64,000 nucleotides of DNA from Medicago truncatula (lineage: Eukaryota; Streptophyta; Magnoliopsida; Fabales; Fabaceae), in assembly GCF_003473485.1 (NCBI RefSeq), contig NC_053046.1:1994001-2058000 (forward strand), in the 5' to 3' direction. Within the stretch, counting starts at the first letter, position 1, and each line of letters begins with the position of its first letter. The notes under the pieces were generated by a model. It did no database searches and had not been told where the DNA came from. It saw nothing but the letters and a program-made list of their open reading frames with translations. Shown piece by piece: positions 1-9,287 of the stretch. A program made the translations under genes and the position numbers.

Positions 1-199
1 ATGTCCAACACTCAATTCTCATCACATCTTCACTTAGTTTATGTTTGTGTTGGTTTTCTTCGTCGTTTTCTATGTTGGTCACAAGATATTCAACTACATA
101 ACTTGTGTGGTATCCAACTGTAAAATTTATTTTTGCCAACACATACTCCACTCTTGAAAGTTTGTAAAACATATCCTACTTCATTAGAAATTAAAATGC

Positions 200-201
<2 letters not shown>

Positions 202-259
<58 letters not shown>
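202..259. repeat. (TA)n microsatellite
   Basis: About 29 uninterrupted TA units. It lies in what is probably an intron of the gene whose last exon is at 551. Such tracts are normally length-polymorphic. Confidence 0.97.
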
Positions 260-262
<3 letters not shown>

Positions 263-550
263 CTCTTCTTTGCAGATGGATTGAAAAATGAAGATATGGT
301 GCATTGTCCTAGACTATCGTTAAATAATTTGCATTCCATTTTTCAACCCCGTTTCGTTGTATGTTTGGATTCACAATGAGTTTGTTAGAATCACAATGTC
401 ACCGTGATTTCGACAAACTCACAATGATACCAATCTACCAAACATGCAGTTGTGTTTAAGCAAATGCTAAATGCTATTTACTAACCTTCTTCCCCTTATA
501 ATTTTTTCATAGTTTAGCATTTGAGTGTTTGGAACTTTGACATTTTGCAG

Positions 551-593
551 ACCTCAGCGGCGCTCCAGGAGTCCTCCTAGGAGGAGATATTGA
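551..593 (+). CDS. Last coding exon of an RS-rich (SR-type) splicing-factor-like protein, partial
   Basis: A T-rich tract ending in TTTTGCAG is followed by a short exon reading PQRRSRSPPRRRY and then TGA at 591-593, in the frame that begins with the last two bases of a split codon. Alternating Arg-Ser and RSPPRRR sequence is the usual tail of serine/arginine-rich splicing regulators, which act in the nucleus in splice-site choice. Only this tail lies in the window. The rest of the gene is upstream, and 1-550 looks mostly intronic. The family assignment rests on 13 residues, so an unrelated RS-tailed protein is possible. The downstream T-rich sequence to about 900 is a plausible 3' UTR. Confidence 0.5.
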
Positions 594-1651
594 AAGGGTC
601 TTTGTTAATTATACATGATGTCAGTTGTGTGGAACTTAAATGAGCGGTGTGATTTGTGTTTGTCCAATTGTGGATGCTTTTTCCTATACTTATGCAGCTT
701 CCGTCAGACAAAATACATATCGGTTGTTGAGGAATCTTATCTTACATCATTTGTTGAATGTTATTAACTCAAGTTTATTATGGTTTAGTGTTTTAACATA
801 TCTGTATTGCACTGTAGTAACGTGTTTGGTTTAGTTTTTCTTTATTATGTAATGACATTGTGTTGAAGAAGATAGTATCTCTTTTGGATTGCGTCTTGTA
901 TGTGATGGGCGTGAATGAGTGAACAACACTAGCGTGTTTCTTTTTCTCTCAATAGAGGCATTTTATTCCTCCCATCTTTTTCTTTGCCACCATGTATTGT
1001 GTTGTATTTACATAGTAAAGTTACTTCTCCATGCATTTACGTGACATAGATTTCGTGTCAAGGGGGGTCATATTTGTAGTAATGACCTAAGGTAGGTACT
1101 GCCTTTGAAGAGGTTTGTTGTCGTCTGCTCTATTACCAAGCTTGTAAAGCCTAAATCTAAGGGTGGTAGAACGAGTATGCTTTAATGGGTTAATCTGTTC
1201 GACCATTCAATTCTAGAGAGTTCGATTGACACACTCAATCTATTAACCGATTTGAGTGGTTTGGCTTAATTTGAGCATGTTTAGAATTAGAAAGTTTACT
1301 TTATGCTAGATCTCTCGTAAAGGTTTGCTCAACCATAAAAGAAAAGTGAAGTTTGGTTCAAAATCTTAGCAAACTGTAGGATTAAAGATGACGTGCATTG
1401 GGACGATTCCATTTCAGTTTTCAACACCCTGATTCCCTGAACAATGAATTGTTTTTTTTTTTCCTTGTTCAGCCTCGTGACAAGAGCAAATGATGCCACA
1501 GTTTTTTGTCATAAAGGTTTAAAGTTTCAACTGATTTTGTAATTTATTTTAGGAGTAACTTACACTCTCCCGAGAGATGTTTAAATTACTCTACCTTTTT
1601 CTCGTACGTTAAGAAATATATTTCTCTCGTACGCTAAGAAATATTATTTAC
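594..1651. other. 3' UTR and intergenic sequence, no gene seen
   Basis: The first 300 bases or so are probably the 3' UTR of the RS-tail gene. The rest is AT-rich with no coding stretch that resembles a plant protein. A short local duplication of a TTCTCGTACG(T/C)TAAGAAAT motif occurs at about 1600-1645. Confidence 0.5.
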
Positions 1652-1831
1652 GAGAAATGATATTTGAACAACCATTTTTAAACACTTTTGTGACAACTTT
1701 CTCTCTCATACTCTCATTGTACTTTTTTTTTTTTGTCTCTCTCTCTATTGTTATTGTCCAATAAGAAGAGAAGAAAAAAGGTTGTCATTAAAGTTGTTTG
1801 ATTTTGGTTGTTCAAATATCGCTCCTCATTA
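1652..1831. mobile_element. Small MITE with about 45-bp imperfect terminal inverted repeats
   Basis: The left end reads GATATTTGAACAACCA and the right end is its reverse complement (TGGTTGTTCAAATATCGC). Pairing continues inward over GTGACAAC/GGTTGTCA. The ends are diverged and I could not fix a target duplication, so the superfamily is open. Confidence 0.6.
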
Positions 1832-2468
1832 TATACCCTCTTGCGTAAAACATGGAAATTACACTTTGCTCCTTTGAGGGAAGTTTGAGTTATATTTCTC
1901 TATCTCTTTGTTAAATATACTCATCTTCCTCAATTAACATTTTAGTTTTTTTTTAATGTAATCAAACTAGTAATACATTTTTTCTTCATTTTCGATTTAG
2001 ATCATAAACATATACTATCTAAATGATGGTATAGACAATTGATATGTTTAAGCAAGAGAATTAATTTATGTTTCTCTCATAATATTTATTGTTGATCGTA
2101 GAAAAATATAAAATAATATAAGATATGTCGGTAAATAATTAATTAACACAATTAGAAATTGAAAGAGAACCTTATAAAAAAGAACAAGGTTTTTTTAAGG
2201 GGTCTTATATTTGAGGACAAATATCATAAACAATGAAGCAATGCAATGCAAGATAAAATAAAAATATTGGACAATTTATTGAAGTCAATTAAGAACAAGT
2301 ATTTTTTTTTTGAAGGAATTAAGAACAAGTATTTAAAATTGAACTTTGTATTCTCAAATCATATAATTAAAATAAAATTTCGAAAAAAGAAAAATTGATT
2401 TCTTAAATGGCGGTTAAAGTTATTTTTTTTTGACATAATATGATATGATTGCTCAAAGTTAACTATTA

Positions 2469-2721
2469 GGCTTAATACATGCTTTGGTCCCTTAACTTAT
2501 TTTTGAATTTTATTTTGGTCCCTTAACTTTAAACTATCTCAATTTGGTCCCATAATTTTGCCTCCGTTTACCTAAGTGGTCCCTTCTGTTAGTTTTTTTA
2601 ACAGAAGGGGCCACTTAGGTAAACGGAGACAAAGTTATGAGACCAAATTAAGACGGTTTAAAGTTAAGGGACGAAAATGAAATTAAAAAATAAGTTAAGG
2701 GACCAAAGCATGTATTAAGAC
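2469..2721. mobile_element. Foldback MITE, GGTCCCTTAA family
   Basis: Two arms of about 115 bp form an almost complete hairpin: CTTAATACATGCTTTGGTCC on the left and its complement on the right, with the centre around AACAGAAGGG. The phrases GGTCCCTTAACTT and ACCTAAGTGGTCCCTTC recur in the related element at 3246. No matching 9-bp target duplication was found at these ends. Confidence 0.8.
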
Positions 2722-2929
2722 TTTTTTTTATATAATAATTAAGAAGCAAATGATTTGTTATATACTATGTAACATATAACACTTCAGATTGAAAGGTTGT
2801 TCAGTTTCCAACAAATCAAAAATATGTTTCTATTCAATAAATTAATTTTTTTCTCGAGTTATTAATTGTGTTGATATGTATCCGCATCAATATTTTGTGT
2901 CTATGTTAGTGTTTCATAGATTATTGTAG

Positions 2930-3090
2930 GAAGCACAGTGAGAAGAAGTGGAAGTGTGAGAAGTGCTCAAAATTTTATGTTGTTCAATCGGATTGGAAAG
3001 CACACTCATGAAAATACAACAAGTTCATCAAATGAAAATCCTCCTATTTTAAAGAGGAAAAAAAACCTTCTTAGAAATCCAAGCAAGCTT
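2930..3090 (+). pseudogene. Stray exon fragment of an INDETERMINATE DOMAIN (IDD) C2H2 zinc-finger gene
   Basis: After TTATTGTAG, a plausible 3' splice site, the frame starting at 2931 reads EKKWKCEKCSKFYVVQSDWK and then AHS before TGA at 3009. This is close to the finger with signature KWKCEKCSK-YAVQSDWKAHS known from plant IDD transcription factors, which bind DNA in the nucleus. The Cys and first His ligands are present, and the continuation expected after KAHS (K-TCGTREY) is missing. Just downstream, in another frame, 3034-3084 reads NPPILKRKKNLLRNPSK. That resembles the basic segment normally found N-terminal to the first IDD finger, so the order would be reversed. No other IDD domain was found nearby. 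The fragment is therefore a pseudogene or transposed exon. The finger match is strong and the second match is weaker. Confidence 0.7.
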
Positions 3091-3245
3091 CTTATAATTC
3101 CATGGCTTAACTATTTTTTATTTTCTTTATCTCTAGTTACTTATTCTTATCATAAGTATATTAAAATTTCAAAGCTAATTAATTATCACAGTAAAAAGAA
3201 AACCATAAATAAGTTCAAAATTACAACATTTATTAACATTTATTT

Positions 3246-3442
3246 TTGAATTTCATTTTGGTCCCTTAACTTTAAATTGTCTCAATTTGATCCCATAACT
3301 TTACATCCGTTTACCTAAGTGGTCCCTTCTGTTAAAAAAACTAATAGAAGGGACCACTTAGGTAAATGGAAGTAAAGTTATGGGACCAAATTGAGACGAT
3401 TTAAAGTTAAGGGACCAAAATGAAATTCAAAAATAAGTTAAC
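3246..3442. mobile_element. Foldback MITE of the same GGTCCCTTAA family, with an unpaired right extension
   Basis: The arms pair closely: TTTCATTTTGGTCCCTTAAC on the left and its complement on the right around AGTTAAGGGACC, meeting near TTCTGTTAAAAAAACTAATA. From 3443 to about 3580 there are further one-sided pieces of the same kind (GGGACCAAAGCGATACT, GGAACCAAAAGAGCATTTAAACC) without a left partner. The left end of a larger element was probably lost. Confidence 0.75.
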
Positions 3443-3749
3443 GTTTTTTTGAATTAAATTAACAGAAAGGACCAAACCGATACTTTTAATAAAGTTAAGG
3501 GGCCAAAACGGACCTTTTATTACTTATGGGACCAAAGCGATACTAAATAAATACTTAAGGAACCAAAAGAGCATTTAAACCTTTTTTTAAAGAATAAAAA
3601 TATTTATTTAGTAAATTGATTAAAAATGTAATGCATATTTAATTCTTGAGAGCATAGTCTAATTCAAACATCTATTAAAAAAAGATTATATATTCTACAA
3701 GTCGCCGATAAAAATGTAGAAATTGCAAGGTCGTACGTACACCGTAACT

Positions 3750-3833
3750 GAGTTTTGAACCCCAACCCTCCACTTATGTGTGTGTGTGATTTTTCAATGG
3801 TTATTTGTCATGTCGACAATCTAAAAAAATGGA
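3750..3833 (+). mobile_element. SINE 3'-half fragment
   Basis: GAGTTTTGAACCCCAACCCTCC, ACTTATGTGTGTGTGTG and TGTCATGTCGACAATCTAAAAAAA match the order seen in the fuller SINE at 45636-45775 on the other strand. The B-box-like part and A-rich tail are kept, and the A-box half is missing. Confidence 0.45.
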
Positions 3834-3887
3834 ATATAATTTACAGTATATATTTACTTTCAAGGGAGAGTACTATATAGCCAATAT

Positions 3888-4028
3888 TTGAAGGTTTTTT
3901 CTTTTGTCAAGTAGTTTAGCGGTTAAAATTTATTTTTTAAGCTAAATTAGCGGGTATTGGGGTTCGAACCATGGTTCCTGTCTATAATATGCAATATCTC
4001 TACCAATTAAGTTAAACTTGCGGTGACG
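3888..4028 (-). mobile_element. tRNA-derived SINE, minus strand
   Basis: Read on the minus strand, it has an A-box-like TTTAACTTAATTGGTAGAGA followed by a B-box GGTTCGAACCCC and a tail ending near TACTTGACAAAAGAAAAAA. Spacing and order match the copy at 4120-4256. Confidence 0.65.
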
Positions 4029-4119
4029 AATGTATTTTATTAATAATTGATGTTTTATATTTATTACTAAAGCGAGAGCTTGAAAATTTATCTATGCAAC
4101 CTGTCTCGAAAGACTAGTA

Positions 4120-4256
4120 TTTTTTTTTTGTTAAGTAACCTAGTGGCTAGAAGAATTCACCTTTAAGATGAATAAGTGGGATGTCTAGGGTTCGAAACTC
4201 GACCCCTACGAAAATTGTGCATTATCCCTTACCAAATGAGTTAAGCTCATGTGGAC
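4120..4256 (-). mobile_element. tRNA-derived SINE with target-site duplication
   Basis: On the minus strand it begins CATGAGCTTAACTCATTTGG (A-box-like), carries GTTTCGAACCC (B-box-like) and ends in a poly-A run, seen as the T-run at 4120-4129. The 11-bp sequence AAAGACTAGTA flanks it at 4109-4119 and 4257-4267, as expected for retroposition. The family recurs at 3888, 21948, 37938, 45636 and 49058 in this window. Confidence 0.85.
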
Positions 4257-5250
4257 AAAGACTAGTACTTATAATTACGTATAAAATGTTTATTGGTTTA
4301 AATTAAGAAAAAAGATGTATTTTAGAACCATGCAAAAAGCTGATAAAAAACATCCAAGTTGTAATCTTTAAATTAACCTATTTATGTGACTCATTGTACA
4401 CCATCAACATCATCAATCATTAGAGATATCAATTTTCAAATCTATCATGCCTAAAAAAACATCAAAAAAGAAAAGAAATAACTACCACCTCTAAGCTAAG
4501 CTAGGCTCTTTCTATGGACATCGACTTGACGCTGCTTTATGATTGTTTTTCCTTTCGTTCATTTTTTTCTTCTTTTTGTATATTAAGCTAAGCTAATTAC
4601 TCTCTCATCTTGATAGGATAAAATAAACATACAATTACACGACCGTCTTGACACTAATTTATGATAATAGAAATGCATTAACAGTTAATAAAAATAATTT
4701 AGTAAAAATATTAGTTTTTATTTTGAAAAAAAAGAAAGAAGAATACTAGTTTATTTATTTCATTTATAACTATTATATATTTTTAATTTGTGTGAAATGA
4801 GCTTATTCCACAATTTTAATGGGACACATGGAACATTATAATAAACAACTAATGTAACATTATTCCCTTAAAAAAACTAATGTAACATTATCATCATTGT
4901 ATTATATATATATCATCTTATTTCTGCTTCTTGATAATTTGTTTTTTATTTAACATTTAATCTCTCAAATAAGTCCACCACACACACACATATATATATT
5001 CAAGAACGAACACACACACATAATGCACATATTCATGTTAATATGTTATTATTAATTTTGAATTTTGATTTTAAACTTAGATTTTCTTAGATTTGTAACT
5101 GTATTTTTCACTGGCTATTAGATGTACCGTAGGATAGGGTTTAAAGTGTACGAAGATATTATTTTTTTTAGCAAAAGACAACATTAATTCATTTCATTCA
5201 TAATAATCAACGAATACAAAAGTAGTTGGCACATAATTGAAAATATGGGG

Positions 5251-5538
5251 TTAGGATGAGATAAGGATGCTCTGGCTGTGCAATGAGCTATTAGCTTGCC
5301 TCCGAACATGCGGCACTAAAAAGTCGGGTCTATTAAGTAAGAGACTTCTACATTGAAGGACAATGTCTCCAAATTCATTTAGAGGAACCTTTGTGGAACA
5401 AATAGCATATGATAGAGATTTGCAATCCGTTTCAAACAAAGCAGTGGGCATTACGTTTGATATGGCCACTTTGATAGCTTCCAATAAGCCTATAATTTCA
5501 GCTTCTAGGACTGTGACTGATGAGTGAACATAATATGA
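5251..5538 (-). pseudogene. RNase H domain remnant of a LINE-type retrotransposon
   Basis: The minus strand encodes VTVLEAEIIGLLEAIKVAIS, then LFETDCKSL and HVRRQANS. This is the usual order of the plant RNase H-like domain (RVT_3 type) at the end of non-LTR polyproteins: ExxG with E for activation, an ETD-type catalytic acid, and the HV-R--N end. The N-terminal strand is missing upstream and the frame stops soon after the last motif. About 90 residues remain with no reverse transcriptase beside them. It is a dead fragment with no neighbouring partner. Confidence 0.75.
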
Positions 5539-5649
5539 TTTTCCAAGTAATAATAGTCATGAAGAGTCTCTAAAACACATTTCAAAATACTTTTAAGTGA
5601 TAGGTCTCTAGCCTAACTACTACCACTAACGAATGACAATGCGATCAAA

Positions 5650-6072
5650 GTAGATACCCTGTAAATCATTGCATTCACGAATGTGTAACCCTACGTCCGA
5701 TGAAAATACTGACAAAATTATTCATAACAATTGCTCAACTTAGCTAAAATATTACTCCACAAAAGTACATTTGACGTATTAGGAACAACTTTCAGCTCAA
5801 ACTAGATACCAACAACGTCATTTTACAACGATTGTATGTATCCCTCGTGCAATCTCAAGAAATAACTAAAGTTCTTTACGAACAATTCTTTAGTCAATGT
5901 GCGTATCAATAATTTCGTTTTATAAATCATTGCATGCATGAACGTGTAATCCTACGTCTGAAGCATGTATAGACAATATTATATTACTTCATAAAAATTA
6001 CATGCACAGCTTAAAACTTTAAGAAAAGTACAATTGACATATTAATAACTACTTTCTACTTGAAGTTTATAG
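5650..6072. repeat. Diverged duplication, about 260-bp period, next to the 105-bp array
   Basis: AAATCATTGCATTCACGAATG...CCTACGTCCGA near 5665 returns as AAATCATTGCATGCATGAACG...CCTACGTCTGA near 5925. The AAAAGTACA(T/A)TTGAC(G/A)TATTA and CAACATTATTTTA-like segments follow in the same order. The array at 6073 appears to be an amplified piece of this unit. Confidence 0.7.
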
Positions 6073-6495
6073 CGACAACATTATTTTATAACAATTGCAT
6101 GTATTCCTCGTGCAGTCTTGAAAAATAACAAAAGTTTTGAACAACATCATACATATAATTCTATACTCAAAGCGAAGCGACAACATTATTTTATAACAAG
6201 TGCATGTATTCCTCATGCAGTCTTGAAAAATAACAAAAGTTTTGAAGAACATCATACATATAATTCTATACTCAAAGTGAAACGACAACATTATTTTATA
6301 ACAACTGCATGTATTCCTCATGCAGTCTTGAAAAATAACAAAAGTTTTGAAGAACATCATACATATAATTCTATACTCAAAGCGAAACGACAACATTATT
6401 TTATAACAACTGCATGTATTCCTCATGCAGTCTTGAAAAATAACAAAAGTTTTGAAGAACATCATACATATAATTCTATACTCAAAGCGAATATT
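6073..6495. repeat. Tandem array, four copies of a 105-bp unit
   Basis: Copies start at 6073, 6178, 6283 and 6388, each opening CGACAACATTATTTTATAAC and ending near CTATACTCAAAG. Copies 2-4 differ at only a few sites. Because 105 is a multiple of three, reading frames stay open across the array on both strands; I take these as an artefact of the period rather than as genes. The flanks decay into more diverged relatives on both sides. Confidence 0.95.
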
Positions 6496-6499
6496 CATA

Positions 6500-8890
6500 A
6501 TATCATTTCATAATAATTGCACGCCTCTATCATGCACTCTCAAAAAATAGCAAAATCTTGGTTGACATTATGCTCGAGCCCGACTAAATGATCAATCACG
6601 ACTCTTTCTTTAAAGGAGGAAACTTATGAAACAAATCATAAATAATTTATTCATTATTATATATGATGTACATTATTATTTTTGTAATTATATTGTTTTT
6701 TAAAACAAGTTAACTTTTGTATTATTTTGATTTTCAATTAGTTAAAATTGTCGTAGTATATATAATGTATATATATATTCAATAAACAAAAAGTATAAGT
6801 ATAACAAATTCATCTAAAAACAATATATGTAAGTGCATAGCTCTCTATCCGCTTTTCTACTACTTTTAATTGGATAGAGAAAGAAGATATCAGATTTTGA
6901 CATATATTGTCATCAAATATTTTTCGTTAATAAGAATAAAGATTTTTTTTCTTCATATTTTCAATTTGTTCCTAGTGTAGTGGAGTAGTTCCTATTATAA
7001 TGGAATTCAATATTTTTATTAATATATATAAAAAGGATAAAATAATAATAAAATAATTTAAATGAATAGTAAAAAATCCAACCCAAAAAACTGTATCCTT
7101 TTATATACTATTATATACAATATATTAGTATAGATTATCTTCTTATGTTTTGTTTTTCCATTTTTTTAAGAGTATCAATTACATTTTTTTTTAAATCACG
7201 GTGTTTTTTTGATAGTAAGTGGAAGGTAAAATTGATCAATAAAAATCCATAAAAAGGCGTATACCCTTTTTATATTGATATAAATATTAAAATGTGGTTT
7301 TTTTTTTTTTTTGAGAAAAAAATGTGAGTATCTTTGAGGTGGATAGTATGATTTCGACTGTGATTGGTTATGTACCCTCGACATGATCATCTCCAACGTT
7401 AATGTGTGATAAATTACATTAATGTATGCAAGACTACAGTCGTCAACTAACTAACATCTCTCGTAAATTCAAAAGAGTAAGTCGTAGTTTTGCTTTTGGA
7501 TTTAAGCAAGTAAATATAAATGTAGTTAATTTTGTTTGGCCAAAATAAATTATGAATTACTTTCTCGTTTCTAATTATAAGACTATTTATAATGTTCCTC
7601 AAAAGACCATTTATAATGAATCTCTTCTATTTAGGTGCTTAAGTAGATCCTATATGTATACATCATTCATTTTATAATTTTTTACTGTCAATATCTAATA
7701 AGGACTCAATTCCTCCAACCCAACACCACAACAAAATTTACTAATAAGTCCCACTAATTACTCTATATTGTTACATTTATAAAACACTTATTTATTTCAT
7801 TAGAAAATATTAAATGAAATTTACACAAACAATGAAGAGAGAGAAAGTCTTTTTATAAGCACCATTCTCTATAAACACCAATAAATATTACTCCACACTG
7901 GGATGGCTATTTAACTAGATGCTAAATTCCCTAAAAAAAAAAAGCACATGCCATTGTAGATGGTTTAAGACTATTTACAAAAACATTGATAAATGATTGA
8001 ATTTAAGGAAAATGATATACTCCTCAGATCTCTATTATAAAAAAATTCTTTTAAAATCAAATGCATCAGTTATTTACAACGTAAGTGTAAATAATTTTTA
8101 CACCACAACCAATATTCATATTCGTTAAATCATTAAAAATATTTGGCTTTTATCTTTATTATTGTATTATAGGTCAAAGTCGATAGAAACTAATTGTATA
8201 ACTACAAATACTAATTTCTTGAGTTGAGGAAGACTACAATAGATGACAAAACAGTTGCTAAGAAGATTTAACACAAAGTTTATGACTAGATTTGTACTCA
8301 AATTTTTTAAGTTAATTTGAAAGAGATCTCACATCATTCATTTAAATGTTTTTGATGTAAAACTGTTGTAAATGAAAATCAAATTTATTTTTAAACAATT
8401 GTATCAAATCAAATTATACCATAAATTAAATAGATATACTAAAAAAACATAAGCACCTAAAACGTGAACCATAACTGTTTACCAAAAGAAAAGGAAAAGA
8501 AAAACATACAAAAATTGGAGTTATGATGATGAATACTTCAGGTGCATAATGTGATTGAATCATTTTAAGGAATTTTGAGTCGGTAAAGGTTTGTTTTTAT
8601 CTAATAATATCACTGCTGGATCATATAACCAATCACTTGTCATATAGCAACACAGTACTTTTTGTTGCATAAAGGTAAAAATATTCATGTGCAAACATCA
8701 CTTAATACTATATTATTATTTCAATTAATACGAATATGCACAAAAAAGTTTCAACTTTAATAGCTTTAAAAACATTTCAACTTTTCAAACACATTCCTTA
8801 AATATTATTTTTCATCAACTTTTTTTTTTTCTTCCATTAAAATAACAATAACAATAATAATTTAACAATTACCATGAGTAATTATTCTTT
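6500..8890. other. AT-rich intergenic DNA, no gene seen
   Basis: The stretch holds homopolymer A and T runs and short low-complexity tracts, but no coding frame that resembles a protein. The right end is the probable upstream region of the CCCH gene. Confidence 0.5.
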
Positions 8891-8894
8891 CATA

Positions 8895-8909
8895 GTATAT
8901 ATATAAGTA
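8895..8909 (+). promoter_or_regulatory. Probable TATA region of the CCCH/RRM gene
   Basis: GTATATATATAAGTATAAG lies 30-40 bases before the start of a long leader rich in GTGT and GAGAGA (8940-9115). The position suits a plant core promoter with transcription starting near 8935. The GA-rich tract at 9055-9095 could also be a GAGA-type element. No transcript evidence was available. Confidence 0.4.
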
Positions 8910-9132
8910 TAAGAAATCAGAAAAAAAAAAACCACATAGAAGGTTGTGTGTGTGTTTCTGTAGTTACTTATGTTGTTGTTGTGTTGACGATTATCCAATT
9001 CTTTGTAGTGTGGATCTGAGAAATCTATCTCTCTGACGCTTCAAAGATAGGAGAGAGATTACAGAGAGAGAAACATAGGAAAGAGAGAGAGAGAGTGAGA
9101 GTGTGAGTGTGTTGTGTTGTTTGTTTCAGCAT

Positions 9133-9201
9133 ATGTATAGCCACCAAAACCTACGGCTACTGGTAAGGTATGTTGTAACAGATATCAACACCATTTCTTG
9201 A
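9133..9201 (+). promoter_or_regulatory. Upstream ORF in the leader of the CCCH/RRM gene
   Basis: An ATG at 9133 opens a 22-codon frame beginning MYSHQNLRLLVRYV and stopping at TGA 9199-9201, 86 bases before the main ATG. A good splice donor (CTG|GTAAGG, 9163) lies inside it and an acceptor-like TTTTTCTCAAG ends at 9270. If that leader intron is removed, the frame continues into the exon and stops at TAA 9286-9288, overlapping the main start as TAATG. Either form could lower main-frame translation. Function is inferred only from position. Confidence 0.4.
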
Positions 9202-9287
9202 TACCCTTTACTCTCTTTCTATCATTTGTCACTTCAAAATTTGATTTTTTTTTTTATCATTTTTCTCAAGATTTTGATTTTTCACTA

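Noticed and set aside
640..834. Open frame after the RS-tail exon
   Set aside because: It lies in the probable 3' UTR, has no recognisable domain, and its composition resembles non-coding T-rich DNA.
3888..4256. GGTTCGAACC-type sequences as tRNA genes
   Set aside because: There is no cloverleaf with acceptor, D and anticodon stems. The recurrence with A-tails and one target duplication fits tRNA-derived SINEs.
6000..6500. CRISPR-like array at the 105-bp repeats
   Set aside because: The copies are contiguous with no unique spacers, and the genome is a plant nuclear one.
6067..6513. Long open frames on both strands with repetitive peptides
   Set aside because: They follow from a 105-bp repeat period divisible by three. 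There are no gene signals, and both strands are equally open.
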